A stretch of DNA of 64,000 nucleotides from JAHEZL01 sp046074525 (GCA_046074525.1 JBJTOK010000021.1:1-64000); one strand, 5' to 3'. Counted from the first letter of the stretch, positions 44,332-53,108 are shown. A program made the numbers and translations. Notes: a model not told the origin generated them from the letters alone.

Positions 44332-44901
44332 CGTGCGAAGCGTTAAATTTTTTCTTTCAATGTGATTGATTCCGAAATTCTTTACTACAGGAAGATGTTG
44401 TGGAATCAATCCTTTATAATTCATCAACTTATCTGTCTTTATTTTCTTTGCTTCCGATAAAAGCAAAGTATCGATTAGTTTTTTGAGCGTTTTATTTGCC
44501 CGCTTTCCTACTGTTATGTCGATTACAGATTTCGTTTCTTCACAATAAGCATAGGCTACCCAGTACTCATTCTTCTTTTTACCAATGTAGGTTTTCAGTT
44601 CGTCAACCTGATAAGTTTTTCTCATCGGTATTATTCCTGCATTCAGCGTTTTTGACATCAGCAATATTCTTTTCTTCAATGTGTTCACACTTACTTCCAG
44701 CATGTCCGACAAGCCCCGCATTCCTAATCCGTTACGAATTCCTTTTATGATTCCTCTTTCTATGTCAATCGCACAAGCATTATACTTGTATTCCGTTTTC
44801 TGGATTTTAAAACAAGTTTTACAGCGATAACGCTGGCAGCCTAGTTGATCTTTTCCATAACGAACGCATGCTGAATTACAGAATTTACAAGCCTTTCCCA
44901 T
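44266..44901 (-). mobile_element. IS1-family transposase, 3' truncated
   Basis: The frame codes for an IS1-type protein: a zinc-ribbon CKFCNSACVRYGK then CQRYRCKTCFKIQ, an HTH segment (MRGLSDMLEVSVNTLKKRI), and a DDE domain with VDELKTYIGKKKNEYWVAYA, KIKTDKLMNY and GINHIERKNLTLRT. Zinc ribbon, HTH and DDE lie in a single frame, so no programmed frameshift is needed. Similarity ends at LRT (about 44332), and the remaining 21 codons are complementary to the Crp-like fragment. The C-terminal end and right terminal repeat are missing, so the element is probably immobile. Confidence 0.75.
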
Positions 44902-45335
44902 AGCACCAACTTTTTTGATACACTTAGGACGAACTTACTCTTTTTCCAAGCTTTTAATGAACGTTTTTTGATTTTCTTGACCTGATACTTTGTCTTGTTT
45001 TAAAATCAACTATTTCTGGTTCTCAATATTATCAATGTTTTTAGAGCTTATTTTCAAATAACAACTTTTTTGACGCACTATCTAATAACCCAGCGCCATT
45101 CCAAAAACATCTTTACCGAAGTCCGAGCCGGACTGGCTATCATGTGACGGGTCGTCAGTTGCGGTGAGGCTTGGATGGTTGATTGCTTTCAGCCAGCCAT
45201 GGATGGTGTAGATGTGATCTCTTATCCGTTCTGAAAACAAACTACTTTCAGTGATTTCACAGGTATTTCGAGAACTTTTGATCACATCTCAAAAATAATA
45301 AAATGATTGATTTTTTAGAAATTTTTCTAACAAAA
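44902..45335. other. AT-rich intergenic stretch without a supported gene
   Basis: The first bases should include the outer end of the IS1-like element, but I could not define a terminal repeat. A 67-codon minus-strand frame (45082-45285) ends GKDVFGMALGY; it resembles nothing I know and may be debris. Nothing else is recognised. Confidence 0.4.
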
Positions 45336-45370
45336 AAAGACTTGAAATTTTTCATTTCAAGTCTTTAATT
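45336..45370. terminator. Terminator after the fic gene
   Basis: AAAGACTTGAAA and TTTCAAGTCTTT form a perfect 12-bp stem around a 7-base loop, with A and T runs on both sides. It lies 24 bases beyond the fic stop on the minus strand. Confidence 0.85.
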
Positions 45371-45393
45371 TTCATCTCTTTAAAAACGTTTGA

Positions 45394-46482
45394 TTACGCG
45401 TGCTTCTTCAATAATTCAAAGAGAGCTTTATTGACATAAAGAATTTCACGTCCAATTTTTTCTCCTTTTAGCAATCCGAATTCCTCTAGATCTTTCAAGT
45501 ATTTACTTGCCGTAAATCTTGACACACCTAACTTTTCCTCAAGAATAGAAATCCTGCAATAAGGCTGATTAAATAAAGCTTCTACAAGTTCCTTAGAATA
45601 GATTTTTGGATATTGCTTCTTTACTTTTTCAACAGTATCATCAAGCAAATTTTTTATTGCTTTAATCAACACTATTGTATCCTTCGATGTTTGCTCAACT
45701 GCATCAAGCATGTAAATAATCCAATTTTCCCAATCATTTTTTGTACGCACTCTATCTAGGCCTTCGTAGTAAAATTTCTTATGCTTGATGATATATGAAC
45801 TCATATAAAGGATAGGTAATTCAAGTAATCCTTGATGAATCAAATAAAGCACATTCAATATTCTTCCTGTCCTTCCATTACCATCATAGAAGGGGTGAAT
45901 CGATTCAAACTGGTAATGAAGGAGAGCCATTCTAATCAAAGCATCAACTTCATCCATATCCGTGTTGATATACTCCTCCAGATTTTTCAGTTTTTCTTCA
46001 ATTACTTTCTTTCCTACAGGAGGAGTGTATATCACTTCACCTGTCTTTGCATTCTTCAGAGCTGTTCCGGGTTGCTGACGCACACCTGCATTATTGCCGA
46101 TTAAATGTTCTTGTATTTTAATTATTTCCTTAACCGTAATAATTTGTCTTTTCTTTATAGCTTCAAATCCCGTCCAAAGCGCTTCACGATAATTCAATAC
46201 TTCTTTTACAGCCGGATCAACAGAAGTGGATTCTTGTGAAAATGCTTTATATAACTCATCTTGAGTGGTTACTATGTTTTCTATTTCAGAACTATCTTTG
46301 GCTTCTTTTAAAATCAAACTATTCAATATAATCGCTTGATTTGGAATTAATCCTGCCAATCCTTTTAGCTCGGCTAAGGCTTTATTCGCCGACACTGTTT
46401 TATTATAAACCTTTGGAGTTAGCTTTAGCCTTGGAGGAAGCAAGGGTAAGTCATTGTATGGTACATTTGCTTTATATGCCAT
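45394..46482 (-). CDS. Fic-domain protein (AMP transferase) with C-terminal winged helix
   Basis: A 362-aa Fic/DOC protein. The Fic_N region (residues 5-90) carries the inhibitory helix motif SSEIENI at 64-70. The catalytic motif is HPFYDGNGRTGR with H196, complete for nucleotidyl transfer, and the flap lies near VIYTPPVGKK. Residues 290-362 look like a winged helix (CRISILEEKLGVSRFTASKYLKDLEEFGLL), so the protein may bind DNA. Enzymes of this layout transfer AMP to target proteins and are held in check by their own inhibitory helix. The gene lies alone in the accessory region, preceded by an unusual cluster of inverted repeats and followed by a strong terminator. Target proteins are unknown. 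Confidence 0.9.
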   Translation of the reverse strand: MAYKANVPYNDLPLLPPRLKLTPKVYNKTVSANKALAELKGLAGLIPNQAIILNSLILKEAKDSSEIENIVTTQDELYKAFSQESTSVDPAVKEVLNYREALWTGFEAIKKRQIITVKEIIKIQEHLIGNNAGVRQQPGTALKNAKTGEVIYTPPVGKKVIEEKLKNLEEYINTDMDEVDALIRMALLHYQFESIHPFYDGNGRTGRILNVLYLIHQGLLELPILYMSSYIIKHKKFYYEGLDRVRTKNDWENWIIYMLDAVEQTSKDTIVLIKAIKNLLDDTVEKVKKQYPKIYSKELVEALFNQPYCRISILEEKLGVSRFTASKYLKDLEEFGLLKGEKIGREILYVNKALFELLKKHA

Positions 46483-46496
46483 TTTTTTAAATTTTA

Positions 46497-46632
46497 AATA
46501 TGTTGAAATTTCTTTCTTTTTTCAACATATCACAAATATATGTTAACTCATTCAACATATCCTAATAATATGTTGAAATTCTTTTATATTTTCAACATAT
46601 CGAAAATACATGTTAGCTCATTCAACATATTA
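46497..46632. promoter_or_regulatory. Repeated inverted-repeat operator upstream of fic
   Basis: Two tandem units of about 70 bp (starting at 46498 and 46568) each contain ATATGTTGAAA, TTTCAACATAT, then a third site ATGTTA(A/G)CTCATTCAACATAT. In all, the half-site ATATGTT/AACATAT occurs eight times within 136 bases. Such palindromic multiplicity is typical of an autoregulated gene. The winged-helix end of the Fic protein is an obvious candidate ligand; this is inference. Confidence 0.7.
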
Positions 46633-46652
46633 AATCGGATAAAACTTATTGA

Positions 46653-46907
46653 TCATTCTCTTACATCCAGTGTTGCTCCCGGGGAGGCAGTACCTATTCC
46701 TACTTTGCCATTGTCGAGTACAGCGACAAGGTTAGCATTTAAGCTATCGGTGATATGGAATGCTTTGCCGGTACCGGTGCCGCAGGCTTTCACTTCCAGT
46801 TTGGCATCAGGAGCAACATCGCCGATACCACAATGTTCACAGGTTTGTGCATTGGCAGCAAAAGGGAATAGCAATGCCAGTAATGAAAAACGAAAATATT
46901 TATTCAT
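46653..46907 (-). pseudogene. 5' remnant of an exported tail-fibre/S74-type protein
   Basis: The 84-codon frame begins with a good signal peptide (NKYFRFSLLALLFPFAANAQ) and continues CEHCGIGDVAPDAKLEVK, then VGIGTASPGATLDV. The phrase VGIGTxxPxATLDV is the recurrent start motif of large exported Bacteroidota proteins that end in a peptidase S74/tail-fibre domain. Here the frame stops straight after DVRE, and the fic operator begins 20 bases further. The gene is therefore most likely the broken head of a longer one, cut when the fic unit arrived. It could also be a genuine short exported protein. Confidence 0.55.
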
Positions 46908-47009
46908 GGGAATGCGGATTACGAATTAAAAAAAGTGGAGCGGTTTTCTCAAGTCAAGCACAACGAATGTAAAAAATAAAAACGTTTAAAAAAATTATTA
47001 TATGGAAAA

Positions 47010-47246
47010 TTGTTGTTATTATTTCGTTCCGGGATAAATGATTGCTATCCATTCATTAATTCCTTATTTAGATCCAATAAAATTGCTTGCGCCATATTGT
47101 GTGTTTACCTTTTCTCCCTCGCTATGATTTCGTATAGTGATGAGCAATGCACTGAAACGGCGCAGCATCTGGAGAGCGAATCACACAGCGATGTTTGTCC
47201 GCCTTTTTGCACTTGCGCCTGTTTCGATTGTCAGGGATTTAGGTAG
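47010..47246 (+). CDS. Small exported Cys-rich protein (DUF6660-like)
   Basis: The C-terminal part SDEQCTETAQHLESE and SDVCPPFCTCACFDCQ resembles DUF6660, small Bacteroidota proteins with a signal helix and a CxPFCTCxC end, often seen near metal-efflux genes. A hydrophobic helix (IACAILCVYLFSLAMI) precedes it. The only start is TTG at 47010, which leaves a 23-residue unusual N-terminus; the true start may be a weak codon nearer the helix, or the gene may be decaying. No efflux genes lie nearby, so it appears to be a stranded fragment of an accessory module. Confidence 0.4.
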   Translation: MLLLFRSGINDCYPFINSLFRSNKIACAILCVYLFSLAMISYSDEQCTETAQHLESESHSDVCPPFCTCACFDCQGFR

Positions 47247-47331
47247 ATACTTATGTAGTAGCGTTTGATTTTTTTTCAGCCTTTTTTGAAAAACAACAAC
47301 TGTTGTGTATAGTACACGGTTTTGTTTCTTG

Positions 47332-47465
47332 CTTTTTCCTTGATGAAAAAGTAACAAAAAATCAATGGTCAGGATATGCTTCCACTGCACGTCGCGAAAT
47401 CTTTTATCCGTCGGTGACGGAAAAAAATCACTCCCGCCGTCGCTGGCCCATGCAGGAAGTTACCA
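47332..47465 (+). repeat. Dispersed intergenic repeat, copy A
   Basis: About 130 bases closely match 50077-50232 in the same orientation. Shared blocks include GAAAAAGTAACAAAAAATCAA (with small changes), CAGGATATGCTTCC, TTATCCGTCGGTGACGGAAAAA and CTCCCGCC. The hairpin TCCGTC-GGT-GACGGA sits at 47407-47421. It carries no gene. Confidence 0.7.
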
Positions 47466-47597
47466 GTTCATTCTCTGATGGATGCTTCGTGAGTTCGTCA
47501 TGCGAGAAATTTTCGTACCGAAAAATTTGAAGCAATCCTTTGCGCCCCTCTTCTCCGAGAGGGAAAACATGTCCGATAAAGATTCACGAAACGAATT

Positions 47598-49361
47598 TTA
47601 CGACTTCATCAACTTATCCCTGTACTTAATCAATAAGCTTGATTTCGATACAAAGCCTACATATTTTCCATCACTAATCACAGGCAGGTTCCATGCATTA
47701 GTTGCATCAAATTTGCGCATTACACTTTGCACATCTTCATCGGCATTGATGGTGTCGGGGGGATTTCTTTTCAGCTGGCGTACGAGTACTTTATCGTACA
47801 GTTCATGTTTGAACATCACCTCCCGGATATCGTCGAGAAGAATTATTCCGACCAGTATTTCATTGTCTACTACGGGAAAGATATTTCTTTTCGAAAGCGA
47901 CACCACTTCTATCAGCTCACGCAATGTTGCATCGGGGGAGATAGGTTGAAAATTGGTTTCAATAACAGCTACAGTTTTGAGGGACGCGAGAATGGTTTTG
48001 TCTTTGTCGTCAACAAAAAGATGTCCTTGTGCAGCAAGCTTCTTGGAATCCATGGAATATGGCTCAAAATAATTGACAAAGGCATAGCTGATGGCAGCCA
48101 CTATCATCAGTGGAATCATGAGTTCGTAGCCCCCGGTGATTTCAGCGATGAGGAAGATGCCTGTGAGTGGTGCATAAAAAACTCCGCTCAATACGCCAGC
48201 CATCGCAACCAGCGTAAAATTGCTGATGTTCAGGTTGCCTAAGCCCAGAAGATTGATGCTGTATGCAAAACCAAAACCAAGATAAGCTCCCATAAAAAGT
48301 GACGGAGCAAAGTTTCCTCCATTTCCTCCACTGCCTACAGTAAAAGCGGCAGCGATAACTTTAATAAGCATCGTTAAAATGATCAGTGCAATAATGATCC
48401 ATTGGTTGTCTACAAATCCAGCAAAAATGCTGTTCTCAAAGAGTTTTACCGGTTGCAATTCCGATAGTACTTTTATGCTTTCATAACCTTCTCCGAATAA
48501 GGGAGGGAAGACAAGAATAAGGATGGCGAGAGCCAAGCCGACAATCAATGCTTTCAGGTAAGCATTTATTTTTTTATTTTCCAGACCGCCTTCAATTCTG
48601 CTGTAAACCCTGGCATAGTACAAAGAAATGAGTCCCGTAAGCAGTCCAAGGATTATGTAGTAAGGAACATTAAGGTAATTGAAAGGTTCCTGAAGTTTAA
48701 AGTTGAATAAGATGTCTTCCTGCAATATGATTTTTGAGATGAGTCCCCCCGTTGCTGCTGCAATGATAAGGGGAATGAAAGAGGATATACTGATGTCGAC
48801 AATCAATACTTCCAATGCGAAGAGGACACCTGCGATAGGAGTGTTGAATCCGGCAGCGATACCGCTTGCAGCACCACAGGCCAGAAGTAAAGTGCGGTCT
48901 TTATAGTTGAGGTGATAGGTTTTGGAATAATTGGAGCCGATGGCCGAACCTGTAGTAACGATAGGGGATTCCAATCCGGCAGAACCTCCAAACCCTACTG
49001 TGAATGCGCTGGTAATTACATTGGAGTACATCAGGTTTCTTGGCAGAAAACTGGATTTCTTCGCAATAGAAAAAAGTATGGTGGCGGTTCCTCTCTCCAG
49101 TTTTCCTTTTAAATAGCGTTTTACAAAAAAAACGGAGAGGAAAATGCCCACTATAGGGAAGATGAAGTAAATGATGTGTTCGTACTGGAACTGGTAGGTG
49201 ATGAGTGAGCGGATATAGTGCACCATGGTTTTGAGCAATACGGCGATAATGCCAGCAGTTGCTGCTACCATAATGCTTGAAAAGATGAGGAATTGCTTTG
49301 GCGTGAGTTGTCCGTGCAGCCAGTCGATGGAATTCTCAAATGATTTCAAATACTTGCTCAT
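47598..49361 (-). CDS. CLC-family chloride channel with CBS domains
   Basis: A 587-aa membrane protein with about eleven helices then two CBS domains (about residues 455-587; FQPISPDATLRELIEVV and DEDVQSVMRKFDATNAWNLP). The filter regions GFGGSAGLESPIV and GSGGNGGNFAPSLFMG are CLC hallmarks. E131 in GLESP corresponds to the gating Glu of E. coli ClcA. The residue matching the internal proton Glu (E203) is V185 in LFALEVLIVD, as in CLC channels and unlike most bacterial exchangers. It may therefore work as a passive channel. It lies downstream of rpsP behind a terminator, so it is probably separately transcribed. Confidence 0.88.
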   Translation of the reverse strand: MSKYLKSFENSIDWLHGQLTPKQFLIFSSIMVAATAGIIAVLLKTMVHYIRSLITYQFQYEHIIYFIFPIVGIFLSVFFVKRYLKGKLERGTATILFSIAKKSSFLPRNLMYSNVITSAFTVGFGGSAGLESPIVTTGSAIGSNYSKTYHLNYKDRTLLLACGAASGIAAGFNTPIAGVLFALEVLIVDISISSFIPLIIAAATGGLISKIILQEDILFNFKLQEPFNYLNVPYYIILGLLTGLISLYYARVYSRIEGGLENKKINAYLKALIVGLALAILILVFPPLFGEGYESIKVLSELQPVKLFENSIFAGFVDNQWIIIALIILTMLIKVIAAAFTVGSGGNGGNFAPSLFMGAYLGFGFAYSINLLGLGNLNISNFTLVAMAGVLSGVFYAPLTGIFLIAEITGGYELMIPLMIVAAISYAFVNYFEPYSMDSKKLAAQGHLFVDDKDKTILASLKTVAVIETNFQPISPDATLRELIEVVSLSKRNIFPVVDNEILVGIILLDDIREVMFKHELYDKVLVRQLKRNPPDTINADEDVQSVMRKFDATNAWNLPVISDGKYVGFVSKSSLLIKYRDKLMKS

Positions 49362-49394
49362 AACAGGGTTAAAATAAAAAATATTTGAAAATAA

Positions 49395-49420
49395 AAAAGG
49401 CTGCTTTTTAGCAGCCTTTT
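49395..49420. terminator. Terminator after rpsP
   Basis: AAAAGGCTGC and GCAGCCTTTT form a 10-bp stem around TTTTTA. On the minus strand it lies 21 bases after the rpsP stop and before the CLC gene. Confidence 0.85.
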
Positions 49421-49441
49421 AATATGAAAGAATTTGAGTTC

Positions 49442-49975
49442 TTATTCAGCAGCTGGAGCTTCTGGAGCAGCGGCTTCGGCAGCCGGAGCTTCAGCAGCAG
49501 CCTCAGCGGCAGCTTTTTCAGCTAATTTAGCAGCAGTTGCTGCAGCTTTAGCTTCTTTGCTTGCTTTTTCAGCAGCGAGTTTTTGTCTTTTAGCTTCTTC
49601 AGCAGCGGCTTTCTTAGAGTTGGCTTTTTTGTCCAATTCTCCTTGTTTTCCTGTCAACCATGCCTGAAATTTAGCATCGGCCTGCTCTTGAGTCAAAGCG
49701 CCTTTAGTAACGCCTCCATCCAAGTGCTTTTTCATTAAAACGCCTTGTGCAGAAAGCACTGTTCTCATGCTATCGCTGAGTTCAGCTCCGGTTTTTACCC
49801 AGTATAAAGCTCTTTCGAAATCAATAACTACAGCCGGTGGGTTAACACCTGGGTTGAAAGTTCCTAATTTCTCAATGAATTTACCATCTCTTTTGGATCT
49901 TGAATCCGTTACCACCATTTGGTAGAGGGCTTTCTTCTTCTTTCCTTGTCTCTGCAATCTGATTTTTGTTGCCAT
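49442..49975 (-). CDS. rpsP: Ribosomal protein bS16 with Ala-rich C-terminal extension
   Basis: The first about 80 residues are bS16: ATKIRLQRQGKKKKALYQMV, SRSKRDGKFIEKLGTFNP and ALYWVKTGAELSDSMRTVLS. The E. coli protein has 82 aa; this one has 177. The extra about 95 residues form a helical Lys/Ala/Glu segment ending in AAAEAPAAEAAAPEAPAAE, typical of Bacteroidota bS16 tails. A good promoter lies at 50036-50066, and the leader contains the palindrome GGCTACGCGTAGCC at 49994-50007. rpsP is separated from the usual rimM and trmD partners here. Confidence 0.95.
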   Translation of the reverse strand: MATKIRLQRQGKKKKALYQMVVTDSRSKRDGKFIEKLGTFNPGVNPPAVVIDFERALYWVKTGAELSDSMRTVLSAQGVLMKKHLDGGVTKGALTQEQADAKFQAWLTGKQGELDKKANSKKAAAEEAKRQKLAAEKASKEAKAAATAAKLAEKAAAEAAAEAPAAEAAAPEAPAAE

Positions 49976-50035
49976 AATCTTGGTTTTAAAGTTGGCTACG
50001 CGTAGCCGGTTATAAATTTATTTTTTGTGAGCCGG

Positions 50036-50066
50036 CAAATATAGGAGGATTTGTTGAATAAGCCAA
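50036..50066 (-). promoter_or_regulatory. rpsP promoter
   Basis: On the minus strand TTG (50066-50064) and a perfect TATATTTG (50043-50036) are 20 bases apart. Initiation near 50029 gives a leader of about 54 bases containing a 14-base perfect palindrome at 49994-50007. Confidence 0.75.
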
Positions 50067-50076
50067 ATGTCCTTTA

Positions 50077-50232
50077 CTTTTTCCTTAATGAAGAAGTAAC
50101 AAAAAATCAATAGCCAGGATATGCTTCCGCAGCACGTCGGGAAATTTTTTATCCGTCGGTGACGGAAAAATTTCGCTCCCGCCACCGCTGGCTCCCATCT
50201 TGGCTTGGGCCCGCGCACGAAGTTAGCGGACC
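50077..50232 (+). repeat. Dispersed intergenic repeat, copy B
   Basis: The best-preserved copy of the family, containing the hairpin TCCGTC-GGT-GACGGA at 50152-50166 and ending in GCGCACGAAGTTAGCGG, a block also found in the degenerate copy after corA. It lies between the stop of the SpoIIE gene and the rpsP promoter. Confidence 0.7.
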
Positions 50233-50251
50233 ATTCTTGATTTGATTTTTT

Positions 50252-52429
50252 TTAAATTTTCACACCAATGATGCAAATATCATCTACCTGCTCGCCAGTA
50301 CCGCGCCAGTCAGTGAATTTGTCGTAAAGCAATTGTTTCTGGTTGTCGAGTTCAAATTCCTGTATCGACAGCAGGAAATCCCTGAGTTGTTTTTGCTTGA
50401 ATTTTTTGCCTTGCGGACCGCCAAACTGGTCGGCATAACCATCGGTAAATAAGTAGAGACAATCATTTTCGTAAAGATCAATTTCCTCATTGGTAAAGGG
50501 TTTTCTGTCGGTGAACCTGCCAATGGGTTGTTTGTTCGGCTTTAGCTCAATAAGCTCATAGCCCATGGCTGATGCGATGACATTAGGACTATCCGGTCTT
50601 GTTTTGCGCACTACCCATAAAGGGTTATTGGCACCCGAAAACTGGAGTCGGGCCTTCGGGAAATTGCCATGGCCATTCGACAGGAAATCGAGGGCCACCA
50701 GGGCGATATCCATCCCATCATTGATTTCTCCTTTTTCCTTACTGCCCATTTCAAAAGATTCTTCAAACAAGAGGTTTAGCCGGTTGAGGATATCGGAAGG
50801 CTTGGCCAGCTTGAATTCGTTGATACAGCGGTTGAGGTTGTTTACACCCACTACACTCACCATGGCGCCAGGTACGCCGTGACCTGTGCAATCACAGGCG
50901 GCAAAGAACAAGGTGCCCAGTTCGGGAGAGTGGTTGAGCCAATAGAAATCACCGCTTACTATGTCTTTTGGTTTGTAAAATACAAAGTGGTTGGAGAGCG
51001 CCCCTTCCCATATTTCATTGGCAGGAAGCAGGGCCCTCTGGATGCGTCGGGCGTAAGTAATGCTATTGGTAATATCTTTGTTTTTTTGTTCAATGATAAG
51101 AGCACTTTCCCGCAATTCCTGGGTGCGTTCAATCACTTTGTACTCCAGTTCCTGGTTTTTTACTTCGATGAGTTCGGCGTATTTTCTTTGTGCTTCCTGT
51201 TTTTGCTTTTGCTGCTCAATTTCTTTTTTGTCGAGTTTATCCCTCATGTAATTAATAGTGGAACCGAGTGTGAGCGAGAAGAGGGCCAGCTGTATCATCG
51301 TAGTGAGCTCTGTGGTTTCAATGGAGGTGAGTCCGAAAACAGTGGAATGCAGAATTCCATTGATTTGCAGAATGGAGACGATCACCCCGATATAGTAGCA
51401 GATATTTCCGATAAGGAAGTATTTTGCACGTGCAGCACCAGCTCGTATGCCTTTAATACTGGATACAATAACGATGGTATAGCCCATGAAAACACCTATG
51501 GAGCCCAGGGCTACGGCAATAATTTCCATATCAATCGCCACAAAAACAAGCAGGCAGAACCATATTATCAGTCCGTATTTCACGCGCCGGTCCCATTTAG
51601 GGTCCCATTTCTTGAAGTTGAGGATCGACTTGGTAAAGAGCATGTAAAAGATGAAGGATATGTTCCCGATAATCAATATCAGCTTTTCGTGGTATTCAAA
51701 AGTGCTGAAGAAGTGTGTTTCAAGATAACCATCGAGTCCGAGCACAAAAAACATGATCACGATGTTGTTGATGATGTAATAGAGATAGAATTTTTTGCGT
51801 ACCACGAAGTAAAGTGCCAGGTTGTATAAGGTCATGATAATAATAGCGCCTAAGAAAAAATGCAGGGAGGCATCTGAATCCTTTTCCAGAGCATCAAAAC
51901 GCTCCCTGCTGTATAGTGTGAAAGGCAGCTGGGCGTATTGATAGGCGATTTTTTTATCGTAGCTGGCCAGCAGTATAATGTCGTGCTCACCTTTTGGCAA
52001 TATGAAGGGAAGGTAGGAGTTGGCCCCCATCAGGAGATCTTTGTTTTTGGATGGGTATTTGAGTCCTGACCGGGCGCTGTGCACTATGCCTTTAGCGTCG
52101 ACGTAAAAAATGGTGATGTAGTCAAACAGACTGGTGCCAATAACAAATTCAAGGTCTTTGGAGGAAGTGTTGTTGAGGGACAGTTTAATGATGAACGACT
52201 GTCTTTCTTCAGGAAAATTCTCGGCATTATAGGGTTCGAACTTATAGGATTTGAACTGTTCAACGCTGAAGACCGTATCCAAACCCGGGATAGGCGCCAT
52301 CATTATTTTATTGTTGATATTGCTTTCAATGAAGGAGTCGTCAATGGCTAACGAAGCCTTGCTTATCAAGGGCATCATTAAAAATAGAACTCCAATCAAA
52401 GAGCTTATTTTGAGAAAGTCAAGTCGCAT
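50252..52429 (-). CDS. 7TM-DISM receptor with SpoIIE-type serine phosphatase
   Basis: A 725-aa signalling protein. After a signal segment, residues about 35-175 form a 7TMR-DISM extracellular sensory domain. Seven membrane helices follow (about 185-390), then a coiled coil (KKEIEQQKQKQEAQRKYAEL, to about 450), and a PP2C/SpoIIE domain with DIVSGDFYWLN, FAACDCTGHGVPGAMVS and LYLFTDGYADQFGG, whose Asp residues bind two metal ions. Proteins of this layout dephosphorylate anti-anti-sigma factors or act as outputs of sensory paths. It is last in a tight operon with the PaxB-like and MpaB-like genes (9 bases after the former), hinting that the sensed ligand may relate to their product. Confidence 0.88.
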   Translation of the reverse strand: MRLDFLKISSLIGVLFLMMPLISKASLAIDDSFIESNINNKIMMAPIPGLDTVFSVEQFKSYKFEPYNAENFPEERQSFIIKLSLNNTSSKDLEFVIGTSLFDYITIFYVDAKGIVHSARSGLKYPSKNKDLLMGANSYLPFILPKGEHDIILLASYDKKIAYQYAQLPFTLYSRERFDALEKDSDASLHFFLGAIIIMTLYNLALYFVVRKKFYLYYIINNIVIMFFVLGLDGYLETHFFSTFEYHEKLILIIGNISFIFYMLFTKSILNFKKWDPKWDRRVKYGLIIWFCLLVFVAIDMEIIAVALGSIGVFMGYTIVIVSSIKGIRAGAARAKYFLIGNICYYIGVIVSILQINGILHSTVFGLTSIETTELTTMIQLALFSLTLGSTINYMRDKLDKKEIEQQKQKQEAQRKYAELIEVKNQELEYKVIERTQELRESALIIEQKNKDITNSITYARRIQRALLPANEIWEGALSNHFVFYKPKDIVSGDFYWLNHSPELGTLFFAACDCTGHGVPGAMVSVVGVNNLNRCINEFKLAKPSDILNRLNLLFEESFEMGSKEKGEINDGMDIALVALDFLSNGHGNFPKARLQFSGANNPLWVVRKTRPDSPNVIASAMGYELIELKPNKQPIGRFTDRKPFTNEEIDLYENDCLYLFTDGYADQFGGPQGKKFKQKQLRDFLLSIQEFELDNQKQLLYDKFTDWRGTGEQVDDICIIGVKI

Positions 52430-52438
52430 CGGGTCGCT

Positions 52439-53107
52439 CTATACGGCCTTCTTCTGAAAAAGATTCAATAAGTAGATATAAAAACAATCCAATATCAAAA
52501 CAATGATTCCTAAAGTCTGCACAAAGTAGTTTTCCGGATAAAAGAAAAAGAGCGAAACCGTGATGAGTCCGGTCCCCAGCATCTTGCTCCAGGCTACTGT
52601 TTTCGAGAAATATTGTGCACCGGTTTGTATCATCACCACCGGATAGAGTACCGAAATGATAATATTTAGTATGAAGCCGGAGTTGGCACCAATGCTGGTA
52701 TCAAAGCCGTTTTTCACGAAAAAATAATTCACCGGCAGCCAGCCGATGAAGCAACAAATGAAAACGACTTTGAAATTCTTTTTCAGTTCGGGGAGCTTGA
52801 TGTGATCGGCACCGTATTTCCAAACATAGTAAAAGATAAAGCAATCCAACAGGAAGGCGCCCTGGTACTGAATAGCAAAGAGTATTCCTGTGTCGGGGAA
52901 ATAGATAGTGGACCAAACCAGCTCCCAGGCGAGGTTTCCCGCAGCGATGAAGAAGGGCATTTCCACAAATTTCTTCTTGATCATTGTATGAACGATGGCA
53001 GCATAGGCAATCACCCAGAAGAGGCAGCCAACACCATTGAAGATGAGGCCCACTGTAGAAAAATCATCTGTGTTGATCCAAACTTTGGGGTAGGTGGTAA
53101 AGGCCAT
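52439..53107 (-). CDS. Seven-helix membrane protein resembling PaxB/Pyr4 terpene cyclases
   Basis: A 222-aa protein with about seven membrane helices. Between helices 2 and 3 it reads IAAGNLAWELVWSTIYFPD, much like the NLAWE(I/F) segment of the PaxB/Pyr4 family of integral-membrane terpene cyclases. E62 and D207 (in the last helix, VLILDCFYIYLL) match in place the two acidic residues shown to be needed in Pyr4 (E63, D218). The size agrees. Bacterial members exist but are rare. It lies directly between an MpaB-like oxygenase gene (1 base) and a phosphatase gene (9 bases). The cyclase call is inference from motif and topology; another small 7TM family is possible. Confidence 0.5.
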   Translation of the reverse strand: MAFTTYPKVWINTDDFSTVGLIFNGVGCLFWVIAYAAIVHTMIKKKFVEMPFFIAAGNLAWELVWSTIYFPDTGILFAIQYQGAFLLDCFIFYYVWKYGADHIKLPELKKNFKVVFICCFIGWLPVNYFFVKNGFDTSIGANSGFILNIIISVLYPVVMIQTGAQYFSKTVAWSKMLGTGLITVSLFFFYPENYFVQTLGIIVLILDCFYIYLLNLFQKKAV

Positions 53108-53108
53108 A

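Noticed and set aside
45082..45285. 67-codon minus-strand frame ending GMALGY
   Set aside because: No family, no start signals and it lies in gene debris; listed only as unresolved intergenic sequence.
50879..51829. 316-codon plus-strand frame
   Set aside because: Antisense to the 7TM-SpoIIE gene, whose domains are clear; no ribosome site or family match.
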